9,873 nt of DNA from Actinoplanes liguriensis (GTDB taxonomy: Bacteria > Actinomycetota > Actinomycetes > Mycobacteriales > Micromonosporaceae). The DNA lies in the NCBI GenBank assembly GCA_000715855.1, contig KL571206.1, positions 71,257 through 81,129 of the forward strand. Direction: 5' to 3'. The translations under genes were made by a program, and so were the position numbers. Below the pieces are notes generated by a model that was given only the letters and a program-made list of their open reading frames with translations, made no database searches and was not told the origin of the DNA. Positions 1 to 4,619 of the stretch are shown here, one piece after another (the stretch's first letter is position 1; every line of letters begins with the position of its first letter).

Positions 1-50
1 CACAGCGGAGCTGGGACATGAAGATTTGTGAGGGTTGAAGCACTTCTAAC

Positions 51-78
51 TTGCACTCAGTGCACGCCGCGCTAGTGT
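51..78 (+). promoter_or_regulatory. Predicted promoter of the tetR gene, leaderless type
   Basis: A -35-like TTGCAC (51-56) and a -10-like TAGTGT (73-78) are separated by 16 bp. The -10 ends 7 nt before the GTG at 86, so transcription would begin at or within about 2 nt of the start codon. The GAGG at 80-83 lies only 2 nt from the GTG, too close to act as a normal ribosome binding site, which agrees with a leaderless message. The boxes are read by eye and no transcription start has been mapped. Confidence 0.5.
52..64. promoter_or_regulatory. Predicted TetR operator, 13-bp perfect palindrome
   Basis: TGCACT-C-AGTGCA is a perfect 6+1+6 inverted repeat. It overlaps the predicted -35 box of the adjacent tetR gene and lies 22 bp upstream of its start codon. 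TetR-family dimers typically bind such palindromes and block their own promoter, so autorepression of the regulator and of the coupled oxidoreductase gene is the likely role. Binding itself is inferred. Confidence 0.6.
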
Positions 79-85
79 CGAGGAC

Positions 86-652
86 GTGCGACAACGCAGC
101 CCCGAGACGTGGCGGCAGATCCGGGACTCGGCCGTCGGCCTGATGGCGGCGCGGGGATTCGACGCGGTGTCGGTCGAGGACATCGTGGCGGCGGCGGGGA
201 TCTCCCGGCGGACTTATTTCAACTATTTCGCCGGCAAGGAGTCCGTGCTGTTCGACCCGGACCCGGAGGATCCACGGTTGTGGGCCGAGCTGATCGCCGC
301 GCGACCACCCGGCGAACCGCTCTGGACCGCGCTTCACCAACTCATTCGGGAATACACCACGGCGACCGCGGAACGGGTGATCCGGCAACGGCTCGTGCTG
401 CGCGCCTCGCCGGAATTGGCGGACTGCTCGCGAAACGTGTGCGACCGCTTCTGGGACGCGATCCGCGAATGGGCCTCGGAACGCGACGCCGGCCCGACCG
501 AGCTGCAACTCGACCTTCTCATCAATACCGCGCGAACGGTGTTGAACACGGTGCTTCCGCGATGGGACGTGGACACCGGCATCGCCGGTCTGCACCGCTT
601 GATCGACGAGGGCTTCACTCTCCTGCAATCTCCGGAATGGACGACCTCATGA
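86..652 (+). CDS. TetR/AcrR-family transcriptional regulator
   Basis: This is a 188-residue one-component repressor of usual TetR length. The N-terminal helix-turn-helix domain spans about residues 8-55; it includes the segment MAARGFDAVSVEDIVAAAGI and the recognition-helix signature SRRTYFNYFAGKESVL. The C-terminal part (about 70-185) is helical and would hold the ligand and dimer surface. The run RVIRQRLVLRASPEL resembles actinobacterial regulators with an MftR-like C-terminal domain, but that subfamily placement is tentative. GTG 86 is the only reasonable start: the frame is closed by TAA at 47-49 and no other start codon lies between. The gene overlaps the next by ATGA, so the two proteins are probably made together, and a perfect palindrome over the promoter suggests autorepression. 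The ligand is unknown. The partner oxidoreductase may modify it, which is inference. Confidence 0.93.
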   Translation: MRQRSPETWRQIRDSAVGLMAARGFDAVSVEDIVAAAGISRRTYFNYFAGKESVLFDPDPEDPRLWAELIAARPPGEPLWTALHQLIREYTTATAERVIRQRLVLRASPELADCSRNVCDRFWDAIREWASERDAGPTELQLDLLINTARTVLNTVLPRWDVDTGIAGLHRLIDEGFTLLQSPEWTTS

Positions 653-1656
653 CCCGTGTACCGCTTTCCGTGCTGGATCTGGCCACCGTTCGCGAGGGGC
701 ACGGCAGCGCCGACGCGCTCCGCGGCACCCTCGAGATCGCCAAGACCGCCGATGAGCTGGGGTTCTCCCGGTTCTGGGTCGCGGAGCACCACAACATGCC
801 GGCGGTGGCGTCGACCACCCCGCCGGTGCTGATCGGGGCGGTGGCCGCGCAGACGAAGCGGATCAAGGTGGGGTCCGGCGGGGTGATGCTGCCGAACCAC
901 ATGCCGTTCGTCGTCGCGGAGCAGTTCGCGTTGCTGGAGGCGCTCTACCCGTCACGGATCGACCTGGGGATCGGGCGTGCGCCCGGAACTGATCAGGCCA
1001 CGGCGGCGGCGTTGCGGGGCGTTTCACCCTATTTGACGGTGGAGCAGTTCCCGGAGCACCTGCAGACGGTGCTGGGGCTGCTCGGGGACGAGCGCGCGGC
1101 CGGGAAGGCGGGGCGGTTGCGGGCGACGCCGGCTCCGGAGACGTACCCGGAAGTCTGGATTCTGGGATCTTCGACGTACGGGGCGCAGATCGCGGCCGCC
1201 CTGGGCCTGCCCTTCTGCTATGCGTACCACTTCGCGATGTCCTCCGATGTGGACGGCGCGCTCCAGCTGTACCGGTCCGGGTTCAAGCCGTCGGCACGGT
1301 TCCCGGAGCCGCACGTGATGGTCAGCGCGTCGGTGATCGCGGCGGAGACGACCGAGGAGGCGAAGTTCCTGGCCGGGCCGAGCCGGATCATGGCGCTGAG
1401 CCTGCGCACCGGGCGGCTCGGGCCGATCATCTCGCCGGAGGCCGCCGCCGAGCGGGAACTGTCCGATCTGGATCTGCAGGTGCTGAACTCGCTGCCGGGC
1501 ACGCAGTACGCCGGGACCGCGGACGAGGTCGTCGCCGGGTTGGACGCGCTGGTCGAGCGGACCGGGGCGAGCGAGCTGATCCTGGCCGGCACCGTCTACG
1601 ACCCGGCCACCCGCCAGGACAGCCTCGCGCGAATCGCGAAGGCATGGGGGCTGTAA
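649..1656 (+). CDS. LLM-class flavin-dependent oxidoreductase, YhbW-like group 1
   Basis: The product is 335 residues, the length of E. coli YhbW, and belongs to the bacterial luciferase-like (LLM) superfamily of FMN-using TIM-barrel monooxygenases. Visible family signatures are VPLSVLDLATV at the N terminus (residues 4-14), FWVAEHHNMPAVAS (42-55), the flavin-contact stretch VGSGGVMLPNH (74-84), and VAEQFALLEALYPSRIDLGI to GRAPGTD (89-115). WILGSS (170-175) is the phosphate-binding-like turn. Such enzymes take reduced flavin from a separate reductase and O2; the substrate here cannot be read from sequence. ATG 649 overlaps the tetR stop (ATGA) and places the usual N terminus. An in-frame ATG at 637 would add only four residues. 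No strong Shine-Dalgarno sequence is present, so translational coupling to tetR is likely. Control by that regulator is inferred. Confidence 0.93.
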   Translation: MTRVPLSVLDLATVREGHGSADALRGTLEIAKTADELGFSRFWVAEHHNMPAVASTTPPVLIGAVAAQTKRIKVGSGGVMLPNHMPFVVAEQFALLEALYPSRIDLGIGRAPGTDQATAAALRGVSPYLTVEQFPEHLQTVLGLLGDERAAGKAGRLRATPAPETYPEVWILGSSTYGAQIAAALGLPFCYAYHFAMSSDVDGALQLYRSGFKPSARFPEPHVMVSASVIAAETTEEAKFLAGPSRIMALSLRTGRLGPIISPEAAAERELSDLDLQVLNSLPGTQYAGTADEVVAGLDALVERTGASELILAGTVYDPATRQDSLARIAKAWGL

Positions 1657-1663
1657 GCGGTTC

Positions 1664-1669
1664 TAGGAT
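1664..1669 (+). promoter_or_regulatory. -10 element TAGGAT for a leaderless transcript
   Basis: TAGGAT matches the actinobacterial TANNNT -10 element. It ends 6 nt before the ATG at 1676, so the first transcribed base would be at or next to the start codon. It sits in the 19-nt gap after the oxidoreductase gene. No convincing -35 box is visible. The AGG inside the element could alternatively serve as a weak ribosome binding site about 8 nt from the ATG. Confidence 0.45.
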
Positions 1670-1675
1670 GGCCGG

Positions 1676-2521
1676 ATGGTCTGGGAAATTACGTCCGATG
1701 TGGAGAGATTCGCCTCGGTCACGGGGGAGTTTCTGCGATCGTCGCCGGTGCAGAACACGATTTTCCTCACGCTGATCGACAATCTGCGGGCGCGAGGATT
1801 GCACGCCTACGGCCCTGACGACCCGTATTTCGGCTGGTGGACGACGTCCGGTGGAGAGGTGGCGGGAGTCCTTCTGCAGACTCCCCCACATCCCGTCCTG
1901 TTCAGCGCGCTGCCCGCGGACGCCGTTCCCGCGGCCGCACTCGCCTTGGCGGATCGGCCGATCTCCGGGGTCAACATGTCGGACGGCGACATCGCCGCCT
2001 TCGTTGACGCCTTCGCCGGCGCTTTCGCTCGCGACCGGAAAGTCGCGCCGGGAATGCGGACCCGCCTCCATCGTCTCGGCACGCTGACTCCGCCCGATCC
2101 CGCGCCGCCGGGATTCGCGCGCCCCGCGACCGAGGCGGACCGTGAACTGCTGATCGGCTGGCTGCGCGACTTCTACGCATTCATCGGCGAGCCCCGCGCC
2201 GATGTCGGCGGGCTCGTCGACGACCACCTCGCGCATTCCGGCATCACGCTCTGGGTCGACGGAGAAGCGCCGGTCTCGATGGCGATCCGCTCCCGGCCCT
2301 CCGCCGGAATGATCCGCATCCTGACCGTGATGACGCCGCCCGCGCTGCGCCGACGCGGATATGCCGGCGGCGCGACGACGGCCGCCACCCGGGCCGCGCT
2401 CGACGACGGTGCTGACGAGGTCGTGCTCTACACCGACCTGGACAATCCGACCAGCAATGCGCTTTACCATCGGCTCGGCTATCGGCCGGTGGAGGATCGA
2501 GCGGTGGTGACATTCTCGTGA
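1676..2521 (+). CDS. GNAT-family N-acetyltransferase, two-part
   Basis: This 281-residue protein has its catalytic GNAT fold in the C-terminal half, about residues 145-280. Acetyl-CoA binding motif A is visible as LTVMTPPALRRRGYAGG (216-232), with the pyrophosphate loop RRRGYAGG. Motif B follows as YTDLDNPTSNALYHRLGYRP (252-271), the hallmark Asn-Ala-x-x-Leu-Tyr region where Tyr often acts as general acid. The N-terminal half (1-140) is less conserved, and in related actinobacterial proteins it is a degenerate GNAT-like or substrate-binding module. Acetyl transfer from acetyl-CoA to a small amine is the expected reaction, with unknown substrate. A TAGGAT -10 six nt before the ATG suggests its own leaderless promoter. 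The stop overlaps the start of the MOSC gene (GTGA), so those two are translationally coupled. Confidence 0.9.
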   Translation: MVWEITSDVERFASVTGEFLRSSPVQNTIFLTLIDNLRARGLHAYGPDDPYFGWWTTSGGEVAGVLLQTPPHPVLFSALPADAVPAAALALADRPISGVNMSDGDIAAFVDAFAGAFARDRKVAPGMRTRLHRLGTLTPPDPAPPGFARPATEADRELLIGWLRDFYAFIGEPRADVGGLVDDHLAHSGITLWVDGEAPVSMAIRSRPSAGMIRILTVMTPPALRRRGYAGGATTAATRAALDDGADEVVLYTDLDNPTSNALYHRLGYRPVEDRAVVTFS

Positions 2522-3174
2522 ACGGAATCGCGGAGTCGATCAACGTCGGCTCGTCGGAGCCGAGCATGGGCAAGGACGCGCCGACCACGGGGATCATCAA
2601 GAAGCCCGTGTCCGAGCCGGTCACCGTGCGTGCGCCCGGCCCGAAGACGACCGGCCTGCACAGCGGGGTGGTCGGCGACCACATCGGGGACACGAAGCAT
2701 CACGGTGGCGACGATCAGGCCGTCTACGCGTACGCCGTGGAGGACTACGCGTGGTGGGCGGCCACGCTGGGTCGCGACCTGCCGCCGGGACTGTTCGGGG
2801 AGAACCTGACGACCTCCGGGCTCGACCTGCTCGGCGGGGTGATCGGCGAGAAGTGGGAGTTCGGCTCGGGCCTGGTCCTGCAGGTGACCTTCGGCCGGAT
2901 CCCGTGCCTGACCTTCCAGAACCGGATGGGCGAGCCGCGCTGGATCAAGCGCTTCGTGGCGGCGAACCGGACCGGGGCTTACCTGCGGGTGATCACGGCC
3001 GGGACGCTCGTTCCCGGCGACCGGATCACCGTCGTGGAGCGTCCGGCGCACGGGCTGACGCTCACCGAGGCGTACGAGATCTACATGCACGACAACACCC
3101 GCCTCGCCCGCCTCCTCGAAGCGCCCGAACTGCCGCCGAAAATGCTCGCCGAGGTGGCGGAACGCGTCGGCTGA
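2518..3174 (+). CDS. MOSC domain protein, YiiM-like
   Basis: The 218-residue product matches the length of YiiM proteins (about 220). MOSC is the sulfur-carrier and molybdenum cofactor-binding domain also found at the C terminus of eukaryotic Moco sulfurase. Visible motifs are TTGIIKKPV (23-31), GDHIGDTKHHGGDDQAVYAY (53-72), FGENLTTSG (93-101), and IGEKWEFGSGLVLQV followed by RIPC (109-130). Cys130 is the conserved MOSC cysteine expected to ligate Mo or carry sulfur. The C-terminal helices from about residue 176 (LTLTEAYEIYMHD onward) fit the '3-alpha' domain that follows MOSC in YiiM. E. coli YiiM and YcbX reduce N-hydroxylated bases such as 6-hydroxylaminopurine, and a similar N-hydroxyl detoxification role is plausible. 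GTG 2518 overlaps the preceding stop and leaves the usual short N terminus; no strong Shine-Dalgarno sequence is visible. Confidence 0.93.
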   Translation: MNGIAESINVGSSEPSMGKDAPTTGIIKKPVSEPVTVRAPGPKTTGLHSGVVGDHIGDTKHHGGDDQAVYAYAVEDYAWWAATLGRDLPPGLFGENLTTSGLDLLGGVIGEKWEFGSGLVLQVTFGRIPCLTFQNRMGEPRWIKRFVAANRTGAYLRVITAGTLVPGDRITVVERPAHGLTLTEAYEIYMHDNTRLARLLEAPELPPKMLAEVAERVG

Positions 3175-3183
3175 TCTCCGTGG

Positions 3184-3189
3184 TTTGAT
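3184..3189 (+). promoter_or_regulatory. Possible -10 element TTTGAT before the small GNAT gene
   Basis: TTTGAT ends 6 nt before the ATG at 3196, the same spacing as TAGGAT before the ATG at 1676. It departs from TANNNT at the second base and no -35 box is visible. The 21-nt gap after the MOSC gene contains no Shine-Dalgarno sequence, so either a leaderless start or read-through translation would have to serve this gene. Confidence 0.25.
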
Positions 3190-3195
3190 GACCTG

Positions 3196-3498
3196 ATGGA
3201 GTTCGCGGTGACCGAGGTGCCGGAGAAGGGCCGTTTCGAGGCTCGTGACGAGTCGGGCGCTCTCGCCGGGGTGCTCACCTACCAGCTGACCGGGCCGATC
3301 GTCGTATACACGCACACCGAGGTCGAACCGGCCTTCGAGCGGCAGGGCGTGGGGTCGGCGCTGGCCCGCTTCGCGATGGACGACGCGCGGGCGAAGTCGC
3401 GGACGGTGGTCCCGATGTGCCCGTTCGTCTCCGAATGGCTCGACAAGCACGCGGAATACGAGTCGCTGGTCGCCCGCAAGACCCGCCGCGTCAAGTAA
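3196..3498 (+). CDS. Small GNAT-like acetyltransferase, YjdJ/NATD1 type
   Basis: The 100-residue product is the size of the minimal GNAT-like family typified by E. coli YjdJ (about 90 residues) and animal NATD1 (Pfam Acetyltransf_CG). The acetyl-CoA motif is VEPAFERQGVGSALARFAMD (43-62), with loop RQGVGS. It follows a strand ending VVYTHTEV. The family's conserved cysteine segment is VVPMCPFVSEWL (71-82, Cys75), and the tail carries HAEYESLV (85-92), equivalent to the common 'HPEY' ending. These proteins lack the N-terminal helices of full GNATs. Their acyl acceptor is not known, so only acetyl-CoA binding can be claimed. The gene follows the MOSC gene by 21 nt and is the last of the left block; a stem-loop 29 nt beyond its stop probably ends transcription. 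Confidence 0.92.
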   Translation: MEFAVTEVPEKGRFEARDESGALAGVLTYQLTGPIVVYTHTEVEPAFERQGVGSALARFAMDDARAKSRTVVPMCPFVSEWLDKHAEYESLVARKTRRVK

Positions 3499-3527
3499 CC
3501 GCCGGCAGGTCGAGCTCCGCCCGGCTT

Positions 3528-3564
3528 GGCGCTGCACTGCCGAGCAGGCTCTTGGTGCAGCGCC
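3528..3564. terminator. Stem-loop terminator between converging genes, no U-tract
   Basis: GGCGCTGCAC (3528-3537) and GTGCAGCGCC (3555-3564) form a perfect 10-bp stem around a 17-nt loop. The loop contains a further GCC/GGC pairing (3539-3541 with 3547-3549). It lies in the 83-bp gap between two genes that read towards each other, so it can terminate both. Neither side carries a T-run, as is common for actinobacterial terminators. The placement and symmetry are visible; termination is inferred. Confidence 0.7.
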
Positions 3565-3581
3565 GTCGCGAGGTGCCGGAA

Positions 3582-4070
3582 CTAACTCTTGCTCTTGGTG
3601 TGCCTCAGCAACCAGAGCGTTCCCAGAAACATCGCGACCGCCAGGCCGATCCCGGCCTCGGGCGTATAGCTTTGATGCTCGCCCTCAGCGGGAGCATCCT
3701 GGCGGAGGGTGGCCGCCGCATGCTCGGCGATGTAGGCCTGGACACTCCAGTAGCCGACCGCCGTCGACGCGCCCGTGCCCGTGAAGAAGATCAGGCTCGG
3801 CCGGAGCTTGCCGTCGGCCGGCTCGCTGATCCCCACCGTCACTTTTCTGGTCACGGGATCGAACTCGATACCCATACACGCGCGGGAGGTCGCGGGCTCG
3901 CTCGCCCGTAGATCATGTTCCTGCCCATCAGCACCCGCAGCGTCGGCATCGTTGAGATGCCGGCCGTCGGGACCGCGAACTTCTGCCCGCTCGGACGGCT
4001 GCGTCGACTTCTCCGTCGACTTGGCGGGCAGAGGGGAGGCTGCTCGCCTACGGGCGTACCGCTTGCCCAC
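3582..4070 (-). CDS. Hypothetical protein with C-terminal membrane segment
   Basis: I do not recognise this 162-residue protein. The start is set by a perfect AAGGAGG four nt before GTG 4070; a frame extension to 4160 without such a site is less likely. Residues 1-30 are basic and Ser/Thr/Lys-rich (MGKRYARRRAASPL, then a short repeat KSTEKST). Residues 30-65 look disordered. Residues 66-84 (MGIEFDPVTRKVTVGISEP) look like beta strands. Residues 92-115 are moderately hydrophobic. Residues 140-155 (GIGLAVAMFLGTLWLL) form one short membrane segment followed by the basic tail RHTKSKS, so the tail is probably cytoplasmic. No signal peptide or catalytic motif is seen. Codons end in G/C in the first and last thirds, but between about 3900 and 3991 that bias moves to another frame, hinting at compensated frameshifts. 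An alternative is that only the part from ATG 3875 (97 residues) is coding. Confidence 0.6.
   Translation of the reverse strand: MGKRYARRRAASPLPAKSTEKSTQPSERAEVRGPDGRHLNDADAAGADGQEHDLRASEPATSRACMGIEFDPVTRKVTVGISEPADGKLRPSLIFFTGTGASTAVGYWSVQAYIAEHAAATLRQDAPAEGEHQSYTPEAGIGLAVAMFLGTLWLLRHTKSKS
4002..4022. repeat. Short tandem repeat inside the hypothetical gene
   Basis: CGTCGACTT occurs at 4002-4010 and again at 4014-4022, a 12-nt period. On the coding (minus) strand it encodes the repeated Lys-Ser-Thr in KSTEKST. The in-frame 12-nt period points to a small slippage duplication in the basic N-terminal region. Confidence 0.7.
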
Positions 4071-4074
4071 GTTT

Positions 4075-4101
4075 CCTCCTTGGGGGGCTTCTGCAAGGAA
4101 G
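4075..4101 (-). promoter_or_regulatory. Shine-Dalgarno sequence inside a predicted hairpin
   Basis: In the minus-strand transcript, AAGGAGG (4081 to 4075) lies four nt from GTG 4070. An upstream arm CTTCCTTG (4101 to 4094) can pair with CAAGGAGG (4082 to 4075) over eight positions, with one G-U pair and an 11-nt loop, burying the whole Shine-Dalgarno sequence. Opening of this hairpin by a ligand, a protein, translation or heat would switch translation on. The complementarity is seen; the regulation is inferred. Confidence 0.5.
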
Positions 4102-4426
4102 ACCCTGCTGATGATGCGGCCGATTTCTCGCCGCTTTGATGCTGTAGAGCCACCCGCCACGCTTCAGCAATCAGCCTACTAGCCACCTGCCCAGGAGACT
4201 CTGGAGGCCCGCTCGTTGGGAGCGCTCTACCTTCGGTCATCCATCACTTAAGCGATAAAAGGGGCGTAATTTTTCGGTACCCAGCCCGACCTCAACCGAA
4301 AATTTGAACTCCACAGGTAGGGCACACGTACGGGTGGTATATCTACCGGGGCGTCGCCAGTGCAGCTCAACAGCCGTTTGACTGGCACGTGGGGCACCCA
4401 CCGGCCCGGCGATACGTTCCGTGGAC
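4102..4426. other. Divergent intergenic region without a recognisable gene
   Basis: This stretch separates the minus-strand hypothetical gene from the plus-strand leader of the ribbon-helix-helix gene. Frames here lack the strong G/C third-position bias of real genes in this genome, and none has a family signature or a good ribosome binding site. Around 4247-4310 the DNA is clearly richer in A+T than its surroundings, as expected for divergent promoters. An isolated -35-like TTGACT is at 4378-4383 with no -10 at normal distance. TATATC (4338-4343) and TACGTT (4413-4418) are -10-like without matching -35 boxes. No promoter can be assigned firmly. Confidence 0.5.
4271..4302. repeat. A+T-rich inverted repeat between divergent genes
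   Basis: TTTTCGGT (4271-4278) and ACCGAAAA (4295-4302) are perfect 8-bp inverted arms around a 16-nt spacer. The site is in the A+T-rich patch between two divergently read genes. It could be an operator bound by a dimer or tetramer, such as the nearby ribbon-helix-helix protein, or a weak bidirectional stem-loop. The ACCG core resembles half of the 12-bp palindrome at 4604-4615, which mildly favours an operator. Confidence 0.45.
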
Positions 4427-4516
4427 ATGGGAGCGACCCGAAGTTACTCTCAGGGAGAGGGGGTGCTTTGCATGTATCAGGAACCAGCATTTCGCCGAAG
4501 ATCCATCTCCATGTGA
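4427..4516 (+). CDS. Possible leader mini-ORF 1 (14 or 29 codons)
   Basis: ATG 4472 is preceded by GAGGGGG (4457-4463) at 8 nt and opens a 14-residue peptide beginning MYQEPAFRRR and ending at TGA 4514-4516. The frame also extends back to ATG 4427 (29 residues, MGATRSYSQG at the start), which has TACGTT as a -10-like element 8 nt upstream and could be leaderless. The region from the ribosome binding site to codon four is repeated 112 nt further on at a second mini-ORF. Peptides this short cannot be proven from sequence; I see no known leader-peptide signature. Confidence 0.25.
   Translation: MGATRSYSQGEGVLCMYQEPAFRRRSISM
4457..4483 (+). repeat. Direct repeat copy 1: ribosome site plus MYQ start
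   Basis: This copy contains GAGGGGG, GCTTT, a start codon and TATCAGGAA. The matching copy at 4573-4596 has GAGGGG, GCTTT, a start codon and TATCAGAAA. The longest identical core is GTATCAG (4474-4480 and 4586-4592), 112 nt apart, and GCTTT also matches. A weaker similarity, GA(A/G)GTT, lies upstream of each (4440-4445 and 4560-4565). Confidence 0.5.
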
Positions 4517-4531
4517 CCGGTTCGCCATTGC

Positions 4532-4558
4532 CCATCCGAGCCTCCCGAAGGAGGATGG
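4532..4558 (+). promoter_or_regulatory. Two mutually exclusive hairpins in the RHH leader
   Basis: CCTCC-CGAA-GGAGG (4541-4554) is a perfect 5-bp hairpin with a four-base loop. CCATCC (4532-4537) can instead pair perfectly with GGATGG (4553-4558). The two structures share the GG at 4553-4554 and so compete. The second arm includes AAGGAGG (4548-4554), a strong Shine-Dalgarno-like run with ATG immediately after it and no proper gene downstream. The segment lies between the two mini-ORFs. A regulatory role is inferred. Confidence 0.35.
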
Positions 4559-4572
4559 CGAGGTTGGTTTGC

Positions 4573-4596
4573 GAGGGGCTTTCGTGTATCAGAAAA
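4573..4596 (+). repeat. Direct repeat copy 2: ribosome site plus MYQ start
   Basis: This is the second copy of the leader repeat. GAGGGG (4573-4578) is followed after CTTTC by GTG TAT CAG AAA. It differs from copy 1 by a three-base shorter spacer and by GTG in place of ATG, yet keeps the first three codons, Met-Tyr-Gln. Confidence 0.5.
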
Positions 4597-4619
4597 ACAG
4601 AACAACCGTACGGTTTTAG
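4584..4619 (+). CDS. Possible leader mini-ORF 2 (11 codons)
   Basis: GTG 4584 has GAGGGG five nt upstream and encodes MYQKNRTTVRF, ending at TAG 4617-4619. That stop overlaps the AGGAGG (4618-4623) in front of the ribbon-helix-helix gene, so a ribosome finishing this peptide would stand on the next ribosome binding site. This arrangement would allow coupling or blocking of downstream translation. The palindrome at 4604-4615 lies within its last codons. Evidence is the ribosome site, the start and the shared MYQ beginning; translation is not shown. Confidence 0.3.
   Translation: MYQKNRTTVRF
4604..4615. promoter_or_regulatory. Perfect 12-bp palindrome, likely RHH operator
   Basis: AACCGTACGGTT is its own reverse complement. 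It lies 22 bp before the ATG of the ribbon-helix-helix gene and just before AGGAGG. Ribbon-helix-helix dimers insert a beta ribbon into short palindromic operators and usually control their own genes, so this is the best candidate autoregulatory site. A related CGTACGG string is present at 4327-4333. Binding is inferred from position and symmetry. Confidence 0.5.

Noticed and set aside
1..19. Possible divergent gene starting ATG at 19 on the minus strand (MSQLRC...)
   Set aside because: A divergent partner of tetR is common, but only six codons are visible and no ribosome binding site precedes them, so no gene can be claimed.
109..648. Long open frame running in front of the oxidoreductase within tetR
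   Set aside because: It is the alternative frame of tetR, Arg/Gly-rich and without family signature; the oxidoreductase family starts at about 649.
1427..3537. Long minus-strand open frames opposite the GNAT and MOSC genes
   Set aside because: They are Arg/Pro-rich antisense frames created by G/C third positions of real genes and match no family.
3851..4240. Alternative minus-strand frame of 129 codons starting at 4240
   Set aside because: Only its middle (about 3900-3991) has coding-like codon ends; the rest does not, and its start lacks a ribosome binding site. It is reported as a frame-switch finding, not as a gene.
4378..4418. Promoter made of TTGACT (4378-4383) and TACGTT (4413-4418)
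   Set aside because: The spacer would be 29 bp, far beyond the 16-19 bp needed; the elements are only noted separately.
4248..4535. Minus-strand frames through the A+T-rich intergenic region
   Set aside because: Mixed codon ends, no ribosome binding site and no recognisable domain.
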